A stretch of DNA of 64,000 nucleotides from Sabellastarte sp. h YS-2021 (Eukaryota; Annelida; Polychaeta; Sabellida; Sabellidae), in assembly GCA_964017235.1 (NCBI GenBank), contig OZ024935.1, forward strand, positions 31,041,596 to 31,105,595, written 5' to 3'. The notes below the pieces were generated by a model. That model did no database searches. It was given only the letters and a program-made list of their open reading frames with translations, and was not told where the DNA came from. Below are positions 45,170 through 54,949 of this stretch, piece by piece. The position numbers and the translations under genes are program-made. The first letter of the stretch is position 1. The number at the start of each line of letters is the position of its first letter.

Positions 45170-46309
45170 CATTTGAATTCTTGATGTTATAACTGCCTTC
45201 CTTGTCCAGCACAGAAAGAGCATGAATGCTTGTAGTTAGAATGGTTCCTTTCAGGACCTCGCATTATAATATTTACAAATTTTCTTTGAAACTGATGAAT
45301 TCATGATGACTTGACTGTTTTCCATGGCTATCTGAGAGAGATATGCAGACAACCTGTAAAGCGACCATTGGGTAGGATTGTCCCACCCTAACATCCCCTG
45401 CTCAACCTCATCGATAGAATGCTCCTAAGCTGTTCTGAATGCTGGCCATGGCAAAAAGGTTAAATCCTTGAGTGCCAGGATGACCTGGAATAAGGCATGT
45501 TTCGATGTGTGCGAATCTTTCATAAGGTAAACTTTCATGAATTGTCCTTCTGATCATTCAGATAAGGTAACATCATCACCTAAGGTACGCTGTTTAGAAG
45601 TCGATCTGTGATAAACCTTCATTATCCCAATGCAATTTAAGGGGTGCTGATACTGTGTCTGTGTCTGACCAAGACACGTGACACAGATTGTACCACTGTT
45701 GGATTGTGTTGCAGGATATCAAAATTTGGAGCACTGAGTCATTGGAAATGTCATCAGTGTGATGAAGAAGATTAGTTGAGGTGCTGCTAGCTGCTTGTCC
45801 GGAAACATGGGGTGCTGGTTCAGATATGCGTAGTCCCTGAGAAAGATTTGAAGAAAATTTTAAATGAGTGTCATGTGATCTTGTGGAGTGCAAATCCTTC
45901 TGTCATTTAGGAGTGGCGAGCCATGTGAAGCCAAGTTCAAGTTGCAGACTTGTGTGTTACTTCTGAGATACTTGGGAGTCCCAGTAACCAATTTCTGCAG
46001 ATTATCCATCCTCCTAGCCAAGGAATGGTTTGATTTTTCAAGCCATTTAAGATATGCAAGAATTTCATCATTCTTGTCATTCAAGTGTGTGGATGTGTTG
46101 TTGATGCCATGAGCAGCTGACATGTTGAATGACAGGTCAGAAACTTTGAGATGTAAATAAAAACCATTCAAATCTGTCTTATGTTTACCTTTCCTGTGAG
46201 AAGTCCTGGCCGGTGCCGATGCAGTAACTTGTTTCTTTGGTGCAGTGATAGGAGTCATTTTACTGTTGTTTGACAGCATATTGCAAACTAAAGTATTAAA
46301 TAACACCAC
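45170..46309 (-). pseudogene. gag, DIRS element E
   Basis: The N-terminal piece has MTPITAPKKQVTASAPARTS then HRKGK, a basic start like MPGTKKLTKEKKVTVSDRAR in element D, followed by a coiled-coil-like EILAYLKWLEKSNHSLARRM. Middle and end lie in broken frames: DNEGLSQ near 45600, the SLYRLSAYLSQ block near 45350, CKYYNA near 45280 and NYKHSCSFCAGQGRQ near 45220, which is the zinc-knuckle region. Several stops are present. Confidence 0.75.
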
Positions 46310-46788
46310 AATATATCAATCTGGTACATAAAATAATCTTAGAATCAATCGTTGCATTTAATTTTAAAACCTTGTGTACCCTTCAATGACAAAGTATGAA
46401 GTGACCTTGGGGTTCTAAAAATTGAATCAATGAACGGTGAGGTTGGTGGTTGAATAGTACTAGCCAAACACTAGGTGCTGTAACTAGGGATATGCACAGA
46501 ATGCCTAAGATTAGGTTAAGGTACACCAACTGCCACAACAGCCCCCTCAGGGGGTCAGGTTGAAAGAGTTTGTATAGAGGGGAGGCACTTTCTAAATTAT
46601 TGATGAGAGCTTCCTCGACTTTGTTATTTTGAAGAAAGTGAAAATAGCAATGGACCCAGAATAGAACCTTGGGGAATGCCATAGATGAGCTTGCTTAATT
46701 CAGATAGTGTGGAGCCTGTCTTGATGGTCTGGCATCGATCACTCAAGTAGGAAGCAAAGCACTTTAGAACAGTTCCACCAAGACCAAA

Positions 46789-47551
46789 CTAGGATTTCAA
46801 GTAAGCGAGAATATTATGATCTATGGTGTGAAACGCGGCTGATAAATGAAGAACAACTATAGCCATATGTTCGCCACATGCCAGAGAGAGATGGACCTTA
46901 TTTTTTACTGACAATAAAGCTGTTTCAGTGGAGTGTCCTGGCTTATAAGCTGACTGATGTCGATTGTCCAGTTTGTTATTGATGTGTGATGTAAGTTGCT
47001 TAGCAACAACTTGCTCCACCAACTTCGACAGGAAACAAAGACCAGACACTGGGCAATAGTTCTTGAGGTCGTTTCTGGGAAGAGAAGCCTTTTTAATCAG
47101 TGGGGTGACAACGGCTCTTTTGAAAGCACTTGGGAAAGAACCATCAATGAAAGAGTAATTTAGCAACTTGGTAATAGATGGAAGGAGTATATCAAGACAA
47201 TCCTTAAGGAGGAATGTTGGTATGGGGCCCAATGGGTAAGACTTAGTAGGAGACTCTTTGATGAACTGATTTTATTGGTGAAGAAAGAAGCAAACGTGTC
47301 CGCAAGGCTTTTTTCTGAGGAATGAGCCGGCAGAACAGTTTCAGAGGTGCAATGCAATACCTTCCTAAATGACTGCCAGAGCTTCTTGGGTCATCACTTT
47401 TCGCAGTTATAAGATTGGTATAGTAGGAACCCTTGTCTTTATTGGCCAGTCGATTGCACCAGGCAATTTGCTTGTGGAGCCTTGACCTGTTCAACTGTGT
47501 CTTGTGTTTCCTCCACATTCGTTCAAATTGCCACCTTAGACAGCAAGCCAT
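46789..47551 (-). pseudogene. LINE copy 3 RT N-terminal remnants
   Basis: Two overlapping frames: CLRWQFERMWRKHKTQLNRS and LHKQIAWCNRLANKDKGSYY (47551-47243), then GPIPTFLLKDCLDILLPSI, VSGLCFLSKLVEQVVA and HQSAYKPGHSTETALLSVKN (47232-46789). The deletion at 47264 removed the segment between them. Confidence 0.85.
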
Positions 47552-48357
47552 GCGATATGAATCAGACAGCCACTCATCTGACTGCCATTTGTCATGCGTG
47601 AGATGATGGGAGCATGCTTGTCAAGTACCTGCGTAACAACAACCAAGTACTGGTCATACAGTTCTGCCGCAGTTCCTCCTGGCGACAGTTCAAATGATAT
47701 ATTACTCAGGTCATTGCGGAACTGGTCAATATCAATTCTATGATACCTACGATAAGAGACCATTTTTTCAATGCAGGTTGTTGGGTGGGAAAAGTCGAGT
47801 TGGCATCGTATAGCAGCATGGTCAGAGATAAAGTCTCCAACATGAACATTACAGACAAAATCAGAGTCACAAGGAGATATCAAAATGTCCAGAGTGTGAC
47901 CCAGTATGTGAGTCGGGCCACTGACACATTGACTCAAACTGCAGCACTGAAAGATGTCGTTAAACCTAGATCTATCATCACACTCAACTTCCAGATGAAC
48001 ATTTGTGTCACCAGAAATGTTGAAATTGTAACCAATTGAAGACAGAAAGCCAAAAAGAGTCAGAAAATCTTCCAGAAATTGAGTAGTACAAGAACCAGGA
48101 GGACGATAAACACAAGCAGCAACAAAGCTGCTGTGGTTGGGCCTGAAAAATAGTATAATGATTTCAAATGATCTAAAAACTGGTGAAGAAACAATACTGG
48201 GAGAGAAGAATTTTCTACACAGAAAGCCAACACCAGCACCCAATTCAGTACACCTAGGTTTTTGGATTAAGTTATAATTTAATGGTGTGAGGGAGTTTAG
48301 GAGACCATCAGTGTCGGTTGGTCTGATATGAGTCTCAACCAGGCCCAAGATATTCAA
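47536..48357 (-). pseudogene. LINE copy 3 endonuclease
   Basis: A 273-codon frame with ILGLVETHIRPTDTDG, VGFLCRKFFSPSIVSSPVF, a changed FNISGDTNVHLEVECDDRS (copy 1 has FIICGDINVHLD) and DHAAIRCQLDFSHPTT. The change next to the GD motif suggests decay. It ends with a frameshift into the next piece. Confidence 0.85.
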
Positions 48358-48399
48358 GTCACTGCATTGTATAAGGTCATGCAGGAGAGGGCCTTTATT

Positions 48400-48720
48400 T
48401 CAAATGGATCCACATTTGATGAATCCAAAATTGGTTGGGCCAGGGTTTACAGCAACATCGCCACACAACAAGAGGAGTAGGAGTAGGTTTTTTAGTTTCA
48501 ATTGTGGAGGAACCTGTTTTGAGTTGCCGAGGCAGCAATATTTACAGAACACAACAGGAAGCCGAAAAATAGATGGGATGCTTTTGTCAACTTTTTCACA
48601 ATTCTGACCCTTGTCAGCATTAAGCCAGTTCCAGGAAAAACCAACACATAGGAAACATATCAGTGGAGTTGCTTTTACAACTAACATGGCCAAGAACACA
48701 CTACTGGATAAAAAAAACAA
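48400..48720 (-). pseudogene. LINE copy 3 N-terminal leader with 2A-like motif
   Basis: Hydrophobic FLAMLVVKATPLICFLCVGF, polar stretch, LLLLLLLCGDVAVNPGP and NFGFIKCGSI followed by TGA at the same place as copy 2. The leader is otherwise open. Confidence 0.85.
48436..48462 (-). other. 2A-like motif in LINE copy 3
   Basis: GDVAVNPGP, preceded by seven leucines and a cysteine. Confidence 0.6.
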
Positions 48721-49170
48721 ACAAAAAGAAACAAGGACTTTGCAAAAATAAACTATGACAAGAAACAGAAATGGAAAAAGATCTCAAAAGCCTAAGGGTT
48801 AACAAACCATAAAAGCAGAGAGACCCATAAATTGCAATCAATCAAAGCAAGAGTTTGAAACACCATGTACAAGTATAAAGTTAACATAAAAAACCCATTA
48901 AAAACCATAAAATAGACACTGGGACAAGAAAAACCCTAGAGTAATCATATCATATGGGACATATCAGGTGATAACAAGGAATGTGAATCACATCAACAAA
49001 TGGTTGAATAAATACTACACGATAATAGGGAATGTGGGCGATAATGAGGTATTTCAATAATTGTGGAGAAATGAAGCAGATTTAACCTATATTGTAAATA
49101 GATTAATGTTAAGGTCGATATGTATAAAATAAAAACAGCAATAAGGAACTTGTCAGACCAGCAAGTAGCA

Positions 49171-49882
49171 ATTTGAGCAGTGATGCATGACAAATATTTC
49201 AAACATTCAGCGCAACTTGGGGTATATTTTGATAGAACAATTAAAGTGTCAGACCATTAGCTAAAAGTACTAAACTCATGGTCCGGTAAAAGGTATAGTG
49301 TTAGCGTTTTATTGAAACTTGAACAAGGTACAACATCAGACGGAAATATTATTCACGAACAAGAAACAAAAAAAGGCTGAATTGGTGACAGCTGCTTTAC
49401 TTTTATCAACAATTATCAATCTACCCAACTGAGATGAAAGCGAAAAGGGAGGGATTGTCACAACACAGAATAGGAACTGCATATGTTGCAAACATCTCAA
49501 GAAAAACATACCTGGGATCACATTTAAATTACACTAGCGACCGTATGATGCATTACTATTGAACCACAGAGGAGTATTGAAAATGTCTGATTCAATTTTC
49601 AGTTGACAAGACTTATAAACAATATTCCAAATTAAAAAAAAAATTTCTTTCCCAAAATCATTCACAATTTTATTTTGTTCGTCCCATTGGTATGAAGACC
49701 AGATTAAGAAAATATTAATGTCACGTCGGTAGGAGACTGCCAGATTCAGCCTGGGTCGCCATAATGGTTCTTGGTACAGCCAAATCTTTAACCCAATAGT
49801 GAACTCCTAGAGACGGAACCACACCAGCCATGGATAGACAGAATAACCCCATAAGTCATCACACTTTTGGTTTACAGAGATA
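49171..49882. other. Non-coding, no gene seen
   Basis: AT-rich sequence; no domain or clear repeat. Confidence 0.5.
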
Positions 49883-50116
49883 TATTTATTTATTTGCGGT
49901 TTTACGTCACTTTCAACATTGTACAGGTCATATCACGACGGGTAGTTGGAAGGGCAGAGGAAACCAGTATATACAGTTCGTCGGGGTTCTGTACTGTAAA
50001 CTGCTGACCAACAGCAAGCAACTACCAGCTTTCCCACTTGAGGATGTGCCGGGAACTGAACCCCAGCCTCAGAGGTGGGAGGCGAGAGTGTTACCACTCT
50101 GCCACCGTGGCCCCTG
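49883..50116 (-). mobile_element. tRNA-derived SINE, copy S2
   Basis: Tail TTTATTTATTTGCGG on the left and head GGGGCCACGGTGGCAGAGTG on the right (minus strand). The A box is identical to that of S1 and the B box is changed to GGGGTTCAGTTCCC. A 14-bp duplication with one mismatch, GGTTTACAGAGATA / GGTTTATAGAGATA, flanks it (49869-49882, 50117-50130). Confidence 0.9.
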
Positions 50117-51399
50117 GGTTTATAGAGATAGACAGAAAGCATGAGAAACCTGTAATTTTTAAGGTTGTACCAAACAACTCCCAGAACAGGGACCTCTCAA
50201 GCCGTACTAGTAACATGTGTGATTACAGGGTGCTACAGATGTTATATTTAATTATATTAAATCATTATCTACTTGCTATAAATATTCACAAAACCTTTAA
50301 TTAAATGAAAATTCAATGACCCATAATTTTCCTCTTCTTTTACCATTCAACAAGCATTTGTTGCAGAAATCTTTTCTAATATACATGAATAATCAATTTT
50401 GTGAACAAATACAAAAAAAAAAGCTTGTGACAATGACGTTTGAATTCATGTGTTCTTTCCACATACACAGAAAACATGTCAAGTATGTACATTTTAAAAT
50501 TTAGAATAGATTGTAAAAACAAAGATCACTGACCGTCCGTGAGATCTTTAAGATAGACACAGTGTGAGCTTGAATAATTGTCTTTTCAGAAGAAGGTCAG
50601 ATAACTAGCTTAAGCTATTGGTATGCTAAACACATTTTGTATGCATATGTATCAGTTACAAATTTCAAATGTCTTCATTTCATTTATAATGGTTTACTTG
50701 TTGAGTTTTTTTCAGATATTTGATAAGTTTATGCAGAATAAAAAGGTGACAATTACTGTATTTGTTGGTAAAACAGCTGTTCAACGAAGCCAATATAATG
50801 TCAGCCACTTAAAGATACTGACAGTCAGACTGTAATATTGAATTTGTTTTGGGATCCCAATCAATTTGATTTTGATTCCGTTTATAGTCACTTTCGTGGT
50901 TAGGACAATATTATTATTAACTGCTATTGTGACCTAGAGGGTAACACTTAAAATGGGGTCTGACATTTGGTTCTATCCTGGGTGGCAGGCTGAAAGGGAC
51001 TTTGATAAATGATCAACCTTGAACCTCAATCTTTCAATTTGGGGAATGTAAATCACTAGAGAACTTGGGCTAATACTTGTACAGTTAGGATGGGTCAAAT
51101 AGTGCTTTGAGTCCTGTAGTACAAGGAGATATTATGCTTGGTATAAATATTAAGATATCAAGAAATCTCTTTTAAAATTATAAATTACAGAACTGCCAAA
51201 AAAAGAGAGATAACGTGAGAATCAAATCTACCATTCAAGGTTACAAATAAATTACAATGAAGGTAACATACATTAAATACCAGAAATGTCAATGATGTAA
51301 AGCAGGTCAAAAGGTCAATACAACAGAGGCCAAAATATGCTTCCCATCATATCATGTCATGCAATTCTTCCTTGAGAATCAGTGAGAGTTGTTCGGTAC
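50117..51399. other. Non-coding, no gene seen
   Basis: AT-rich, with short frames only. Confidence 0.5.
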
Positions 51400-51808
51400 A
51401 AGGTTAGACAAAAATAGGGCTAAGAGTCAAACCACACGCCAAGGGTCTTGACTGGCATAGCCTGGCAGAGAGGACTACCCAAGATGTCAATTAGGAAACA
51501 TGTTTTCAAACTATCCCTCTTTCTCTTTAAACCAAACAGTATAACTCTTTTTCAGATTAAATCCAAGATCACTGGTCGACAAACACTCCTTTAAATAATG
51601 TAGACAGCTGATCAAATGTTAAAAATGAACATAAAGTTTAGATTTAATACCAGGGTGAGGGGAGTAGAGTAAAATGAAAAAAAACAAAGGGTCCAAAACA
51701 GAACTTAAGAGTATTCGAAACAAGAATTTGCAAAGATCACACAAAGTAGAAGCAATTTTTATGGATTGATAATGCTCAGTTAAGGAGGAAGTAAACCATT
51801 TAAGAATG
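51400..51808 (-). pseudogene. LINE RT fragment, decayed
   Basis: The minus strand reads PPILKWFTSSLTEHYQSIKI then LLSSVLDPLFFFILLYSP, matching VLRWFASYLRNRCQAIKI and PQGSVLGPLLFSLYTTPL of copy 1. Beyond it, broken frames give ECLSTSDLGFNLKKSYTVWF. The FYADD block lies in between but is not recognisable. Confidence 0.7.
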
Positions 51809-51870
51809 GGAGGGGGCACAGTGATGCAGTGACAACACACTCATCTCCTACCTCTGAGTTCAGAGCTTCA
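51809..51870 (+). mobile_element. SINE head fragment (S5)
   Basis: GGGGGCACAGTGATGCAGTG then CTCATCTCCTACCTCTGAG resembles the first 60 bases of the SINE family. It directly abuts the LINE fragment. Confidence 0.55.
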
Positions 51871-52603
51871 CACATATGTAAAGTTATACACAAACAACAT
51901 TTATTTAAATCAAGCACTGCCATATTAAAATTTTAACAGTATCACCATTCCTACCCAGGGTAGTACACTGGCCTATAAATGAATTACCAATGAAATAATT
52001 TAACAGGCATGTGGGTGGAGCTTGGAGCAACCAATATAGGTAGTATGGGTGATCAGTGGTTTACAGGGGGTGTTTAAGCTCATTAACTAAGAAAAGTTTA
52101 ATAAAATAATAAAAAACAACAAGAAAAGTTTAATTTAAACCCATTTTATAGAGGGATCAAGGACTTAGTACACCTTTCCCAAATAGTGAAGCCAAATATG
52201 GCTATTCTTCAATGGACAAATCATTAACTCAAAGGATCATGTAAGTATAGTACTGTATACCTTTTAGTTTCGGATAATATTGTTCTAGGCTGGCTCTAAC
52301 ATATTTTCCCAACAAAGTTAAAATCGATATGGATGTTTTGTATCCCACTCAACAGTGGCACCTCAATTTCAAGTTAAAGATTTCACTACAATGTTTATCC
52401 GTGGGTAGCCATATCCTATTTGACACCTTTTATCAAATAATCTATTTCATTGTGACTGAAAGTACATGGGGGCATTGGGATTGAAAGTAACAGCATTGGG
52501 TAGTTTGAAGAGCAATTGTGATACCCTTTTAAGTAATGATTTACCCTTTCACAATCAAATTACACATGATGTGTAGAGGTTTCTCCATGATCTGTAGTGA
52601 GGG
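51871..52603. other. Non-coding, no gene seen
   Basis: AT-rich sequence without recognisable features. Confidence 0.5.
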
Positions 52604-52840
52604 GCCATGTCGGCACAGTGGTAACACACTCTCGCCTCCCACCTCTGAGGTCAGTGGAACAAACCCCGAACCTTATGTGGGAAAGATGGTAGTTTCTTAC
52701 CAATGGTAGGCACTTCACAGTATAGAAGCTTTACCAACTTTCTATACTGGTTTCCTCTGCCCATAAATCTACCCTCCATGATATGACCTATACAGTGTTG
52801 AAAGAGATGTTAAAACCCATATAAATAAGTAAATCAAAAA
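52604..52840 (+). mobile_element. tRNA-derived SINE, copy S4
   Basis: Head GGGGCCATGTCGGCACAGTG, then the CTCTCGCCTCCCACCTCTGA block, the family body TTTCCTCTGCCC and TGATATGACCTATACAGTGT, and tail ATATAAATAAGTAAATC. It is more divergent than S1 and S2; the target-site duplication is not clear. Confidence 0.85.
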
Positions 52841-54949
52841 CAGTGTATGGCTTTTGTACATGGGTAGTGTAGGTATTTTCTCCTGTAGGGCTATTCTTTT
52901 TAGGGCCTTTTTCCCAGATTGCAACCAATATCTCAGGGGCATGCACATAACACTAATCAAATTTAATTTCTTCACTTTTAAAATCGAATAGTTAATATAC
53001 CTAACTGGTACAATAAAATTACTAACTCGGAAAATACTTTAAAGCGCCAACAAAAAAACTAAGTGTTATTCATTGGCTCACAAATATGATCACAGTTTAG
53101 CAAGATCACACACACACACTAATTTGTAAAAACAAATACTAGAAAATAGCAACACACACTTTTATAAGCAGTAACCTGAGATGTCATAATACTTGCTAGT
53201 CATTAAAAGATTTCAACAGACAACACAACATATTGTCCAGTTTTGGATGTGTACACAAATATTAATTTACACAGATAATACAGTTGCCTCCTCTCAATTT
53301 TTATGTAAATCTGGCACTACCAATATCAGGAGGGTTACTACCCAGCTTACTTCCAACTGGTGTACACTGTAAAACTCTATTAGGAATGTAACTACCCAGC
53401 TTACTTCCCATTGGTGTACACTATAAAAACTCTAATAGGAATGTGTCCTTCTATACACAAAGGAACACTTTGACGCCCCTATGACCATATGTACAGCTAC
53501 ATGGCTCAATATACTTATGCGGCTGCTCAGATGGTTTGATGAAAATGACCGACACACAAACACCCACCTGGTTAATTACAGGCTCCAAGGTCAGTAGAAC
53601 CGTCTTAAGTGCTAAACCATCAATATCAAATGTGACAACATGCTACAAACCTAACCATCCACTAATATGCACAACTCAAAATGTGTTATAGAGGAGCCAG
53701 ATGTGAAAGCACACAGCACCTGAATAAACTGCTGTGCCTCATTACATGCACAAAGCTATCTCTTTCTACAAAATCTGTCACACATGTCCTACATGTGTCC
53801 TGCATGTGTGTATTTAGCTCCATGAACAAACATAAGTCAAGTGATGAATATTGTCTTTCCCCTTCTTATAACAACTTATTACCACACTTCTCATCCCACA
53901 CGACGCTCCTATTGACCCAATAACGTGCAGACATGGTCTACAAATGACCCATAAACAGACACTGTCCTGTAGCAATATAGACCACTTATGGCCTTGAATT
54001 GTCACATTGTACAAATCACTGTGTCCTCCCTTCTCCCATAACCATGCATTTGCTGTCGGCTGAAAGGTTTTTCAAACATTCAAAAAAGTGGCCCCAAATG
54101 TATAATGTTTATCATGTTTTGTTGAATCTTAAAGTAGACGTCTTATCCAAATATAAAGTGGACTGAAACTGCTTGGACCATACACACACGAAACTCCGTT
54201 CTTGGAGGTTGTATGGAGTTTGTGTTTCAAATAAGGAAAGGTGTGAAAAATTTATAAATTTATCACACAACGTGGGTAGTAGTAATTGAATGTTAGGGGT
54301 TTTATTTCCACATATAGTCTAGGTTATGAGCCAGTTTATTTTCTTTATAAATTATGGCCTGATGTAGAAAAAGCTGGGGATCGAGTAACTAATCTGTGGA
54401 GTGAATAGTTGAAGCCAAACAATTCCAGGTTTCAGGAAGGCAAAAAATTCACTGTTTGAGGATTGTTTGTACATGTTACAAAATAGTCCTTGTTTTAGAA
54501 ATTTTGTTAAATTATTTGCACAAAATTTTGAAAATTTCAAGTAATTGGTGAAAAATTCTACCAATCAGTCACCAAGAAGCTGGGGAGGTTTGATTGATAG
54601 TAATTTACATGACATGGAATTTTAGAATGTATCATGACCTATTGAAATTGAATTTATTTCTATGCCAAATGCCCTCCAACAGATGTTTAGCCTGTTTTCC
54701 ATTAAAATGCTATATAATAATTGATATAGTCTATGGATTATATAAATATGAGGCCTAAATTCATGCACATAAAAGAGTATACTCCTCTATGACTTTGTTT
54801 AAAGGCTAGGTGCCTCCATCCCCAGCTAGTAACTTGGCTGTAAAATTCTATCTCATGTATGATGGTAAAACTGATGAATAAGTCATGAGATCCATTGTAC
54901 TAAGTAACAAGTGCACGCAAAAACACACCATTTTGAGCCCATCCCAGAG
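52841..54949. other. Non-coding, no gene seen
   Basis: Contains a two-copy tandem repeat with a 54-base period (53337-53390 and 53391-53445, ACTACCCAGCTTACTTCC start). It is probably upstream sequence of the GNAT gene; no promoter motif can be singled out. Confidence 0.5.

Larger units (their letters stand above)
43505..46309 (-). mobile_element. DIRS-type retrotransposon E, 3' truncated
   Basis: The minus strand carries gag, linker and the first half of RT; RNase H and recombinase are missing beyond 43505. The gag and linker match elements B and D (second subfamily). It lies between LINE copies 2 and 3, which have the same orientation. Confidence 0.8.
46630..49170 (-). mobile_element. LINE copy 3, same family as copies 1 and 2
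   Basis: It lacks the last part of RT and the 3' end (starts abruptly at about 46630) and about 80 bases of the 5' end. An internal deletion of about 120 bases lies at 47264. It is inactive. It shares the TGA stop after the 2A-like motif with copy 2. Confidence 0.9.

Noticed and set aside
49520-49570. tRNA-like stretch (minus strand TGGTTCAATAGTAATGCATC)
   Set aside because: No proper T-arm or acceptor stem can be formed; chance or very degraded.
54911-54949. Upstream extension of the GNAT reading frame
   Set aside because: Begins with GTG, not ATG; the paralogous exon also starts at the MECR methionine.
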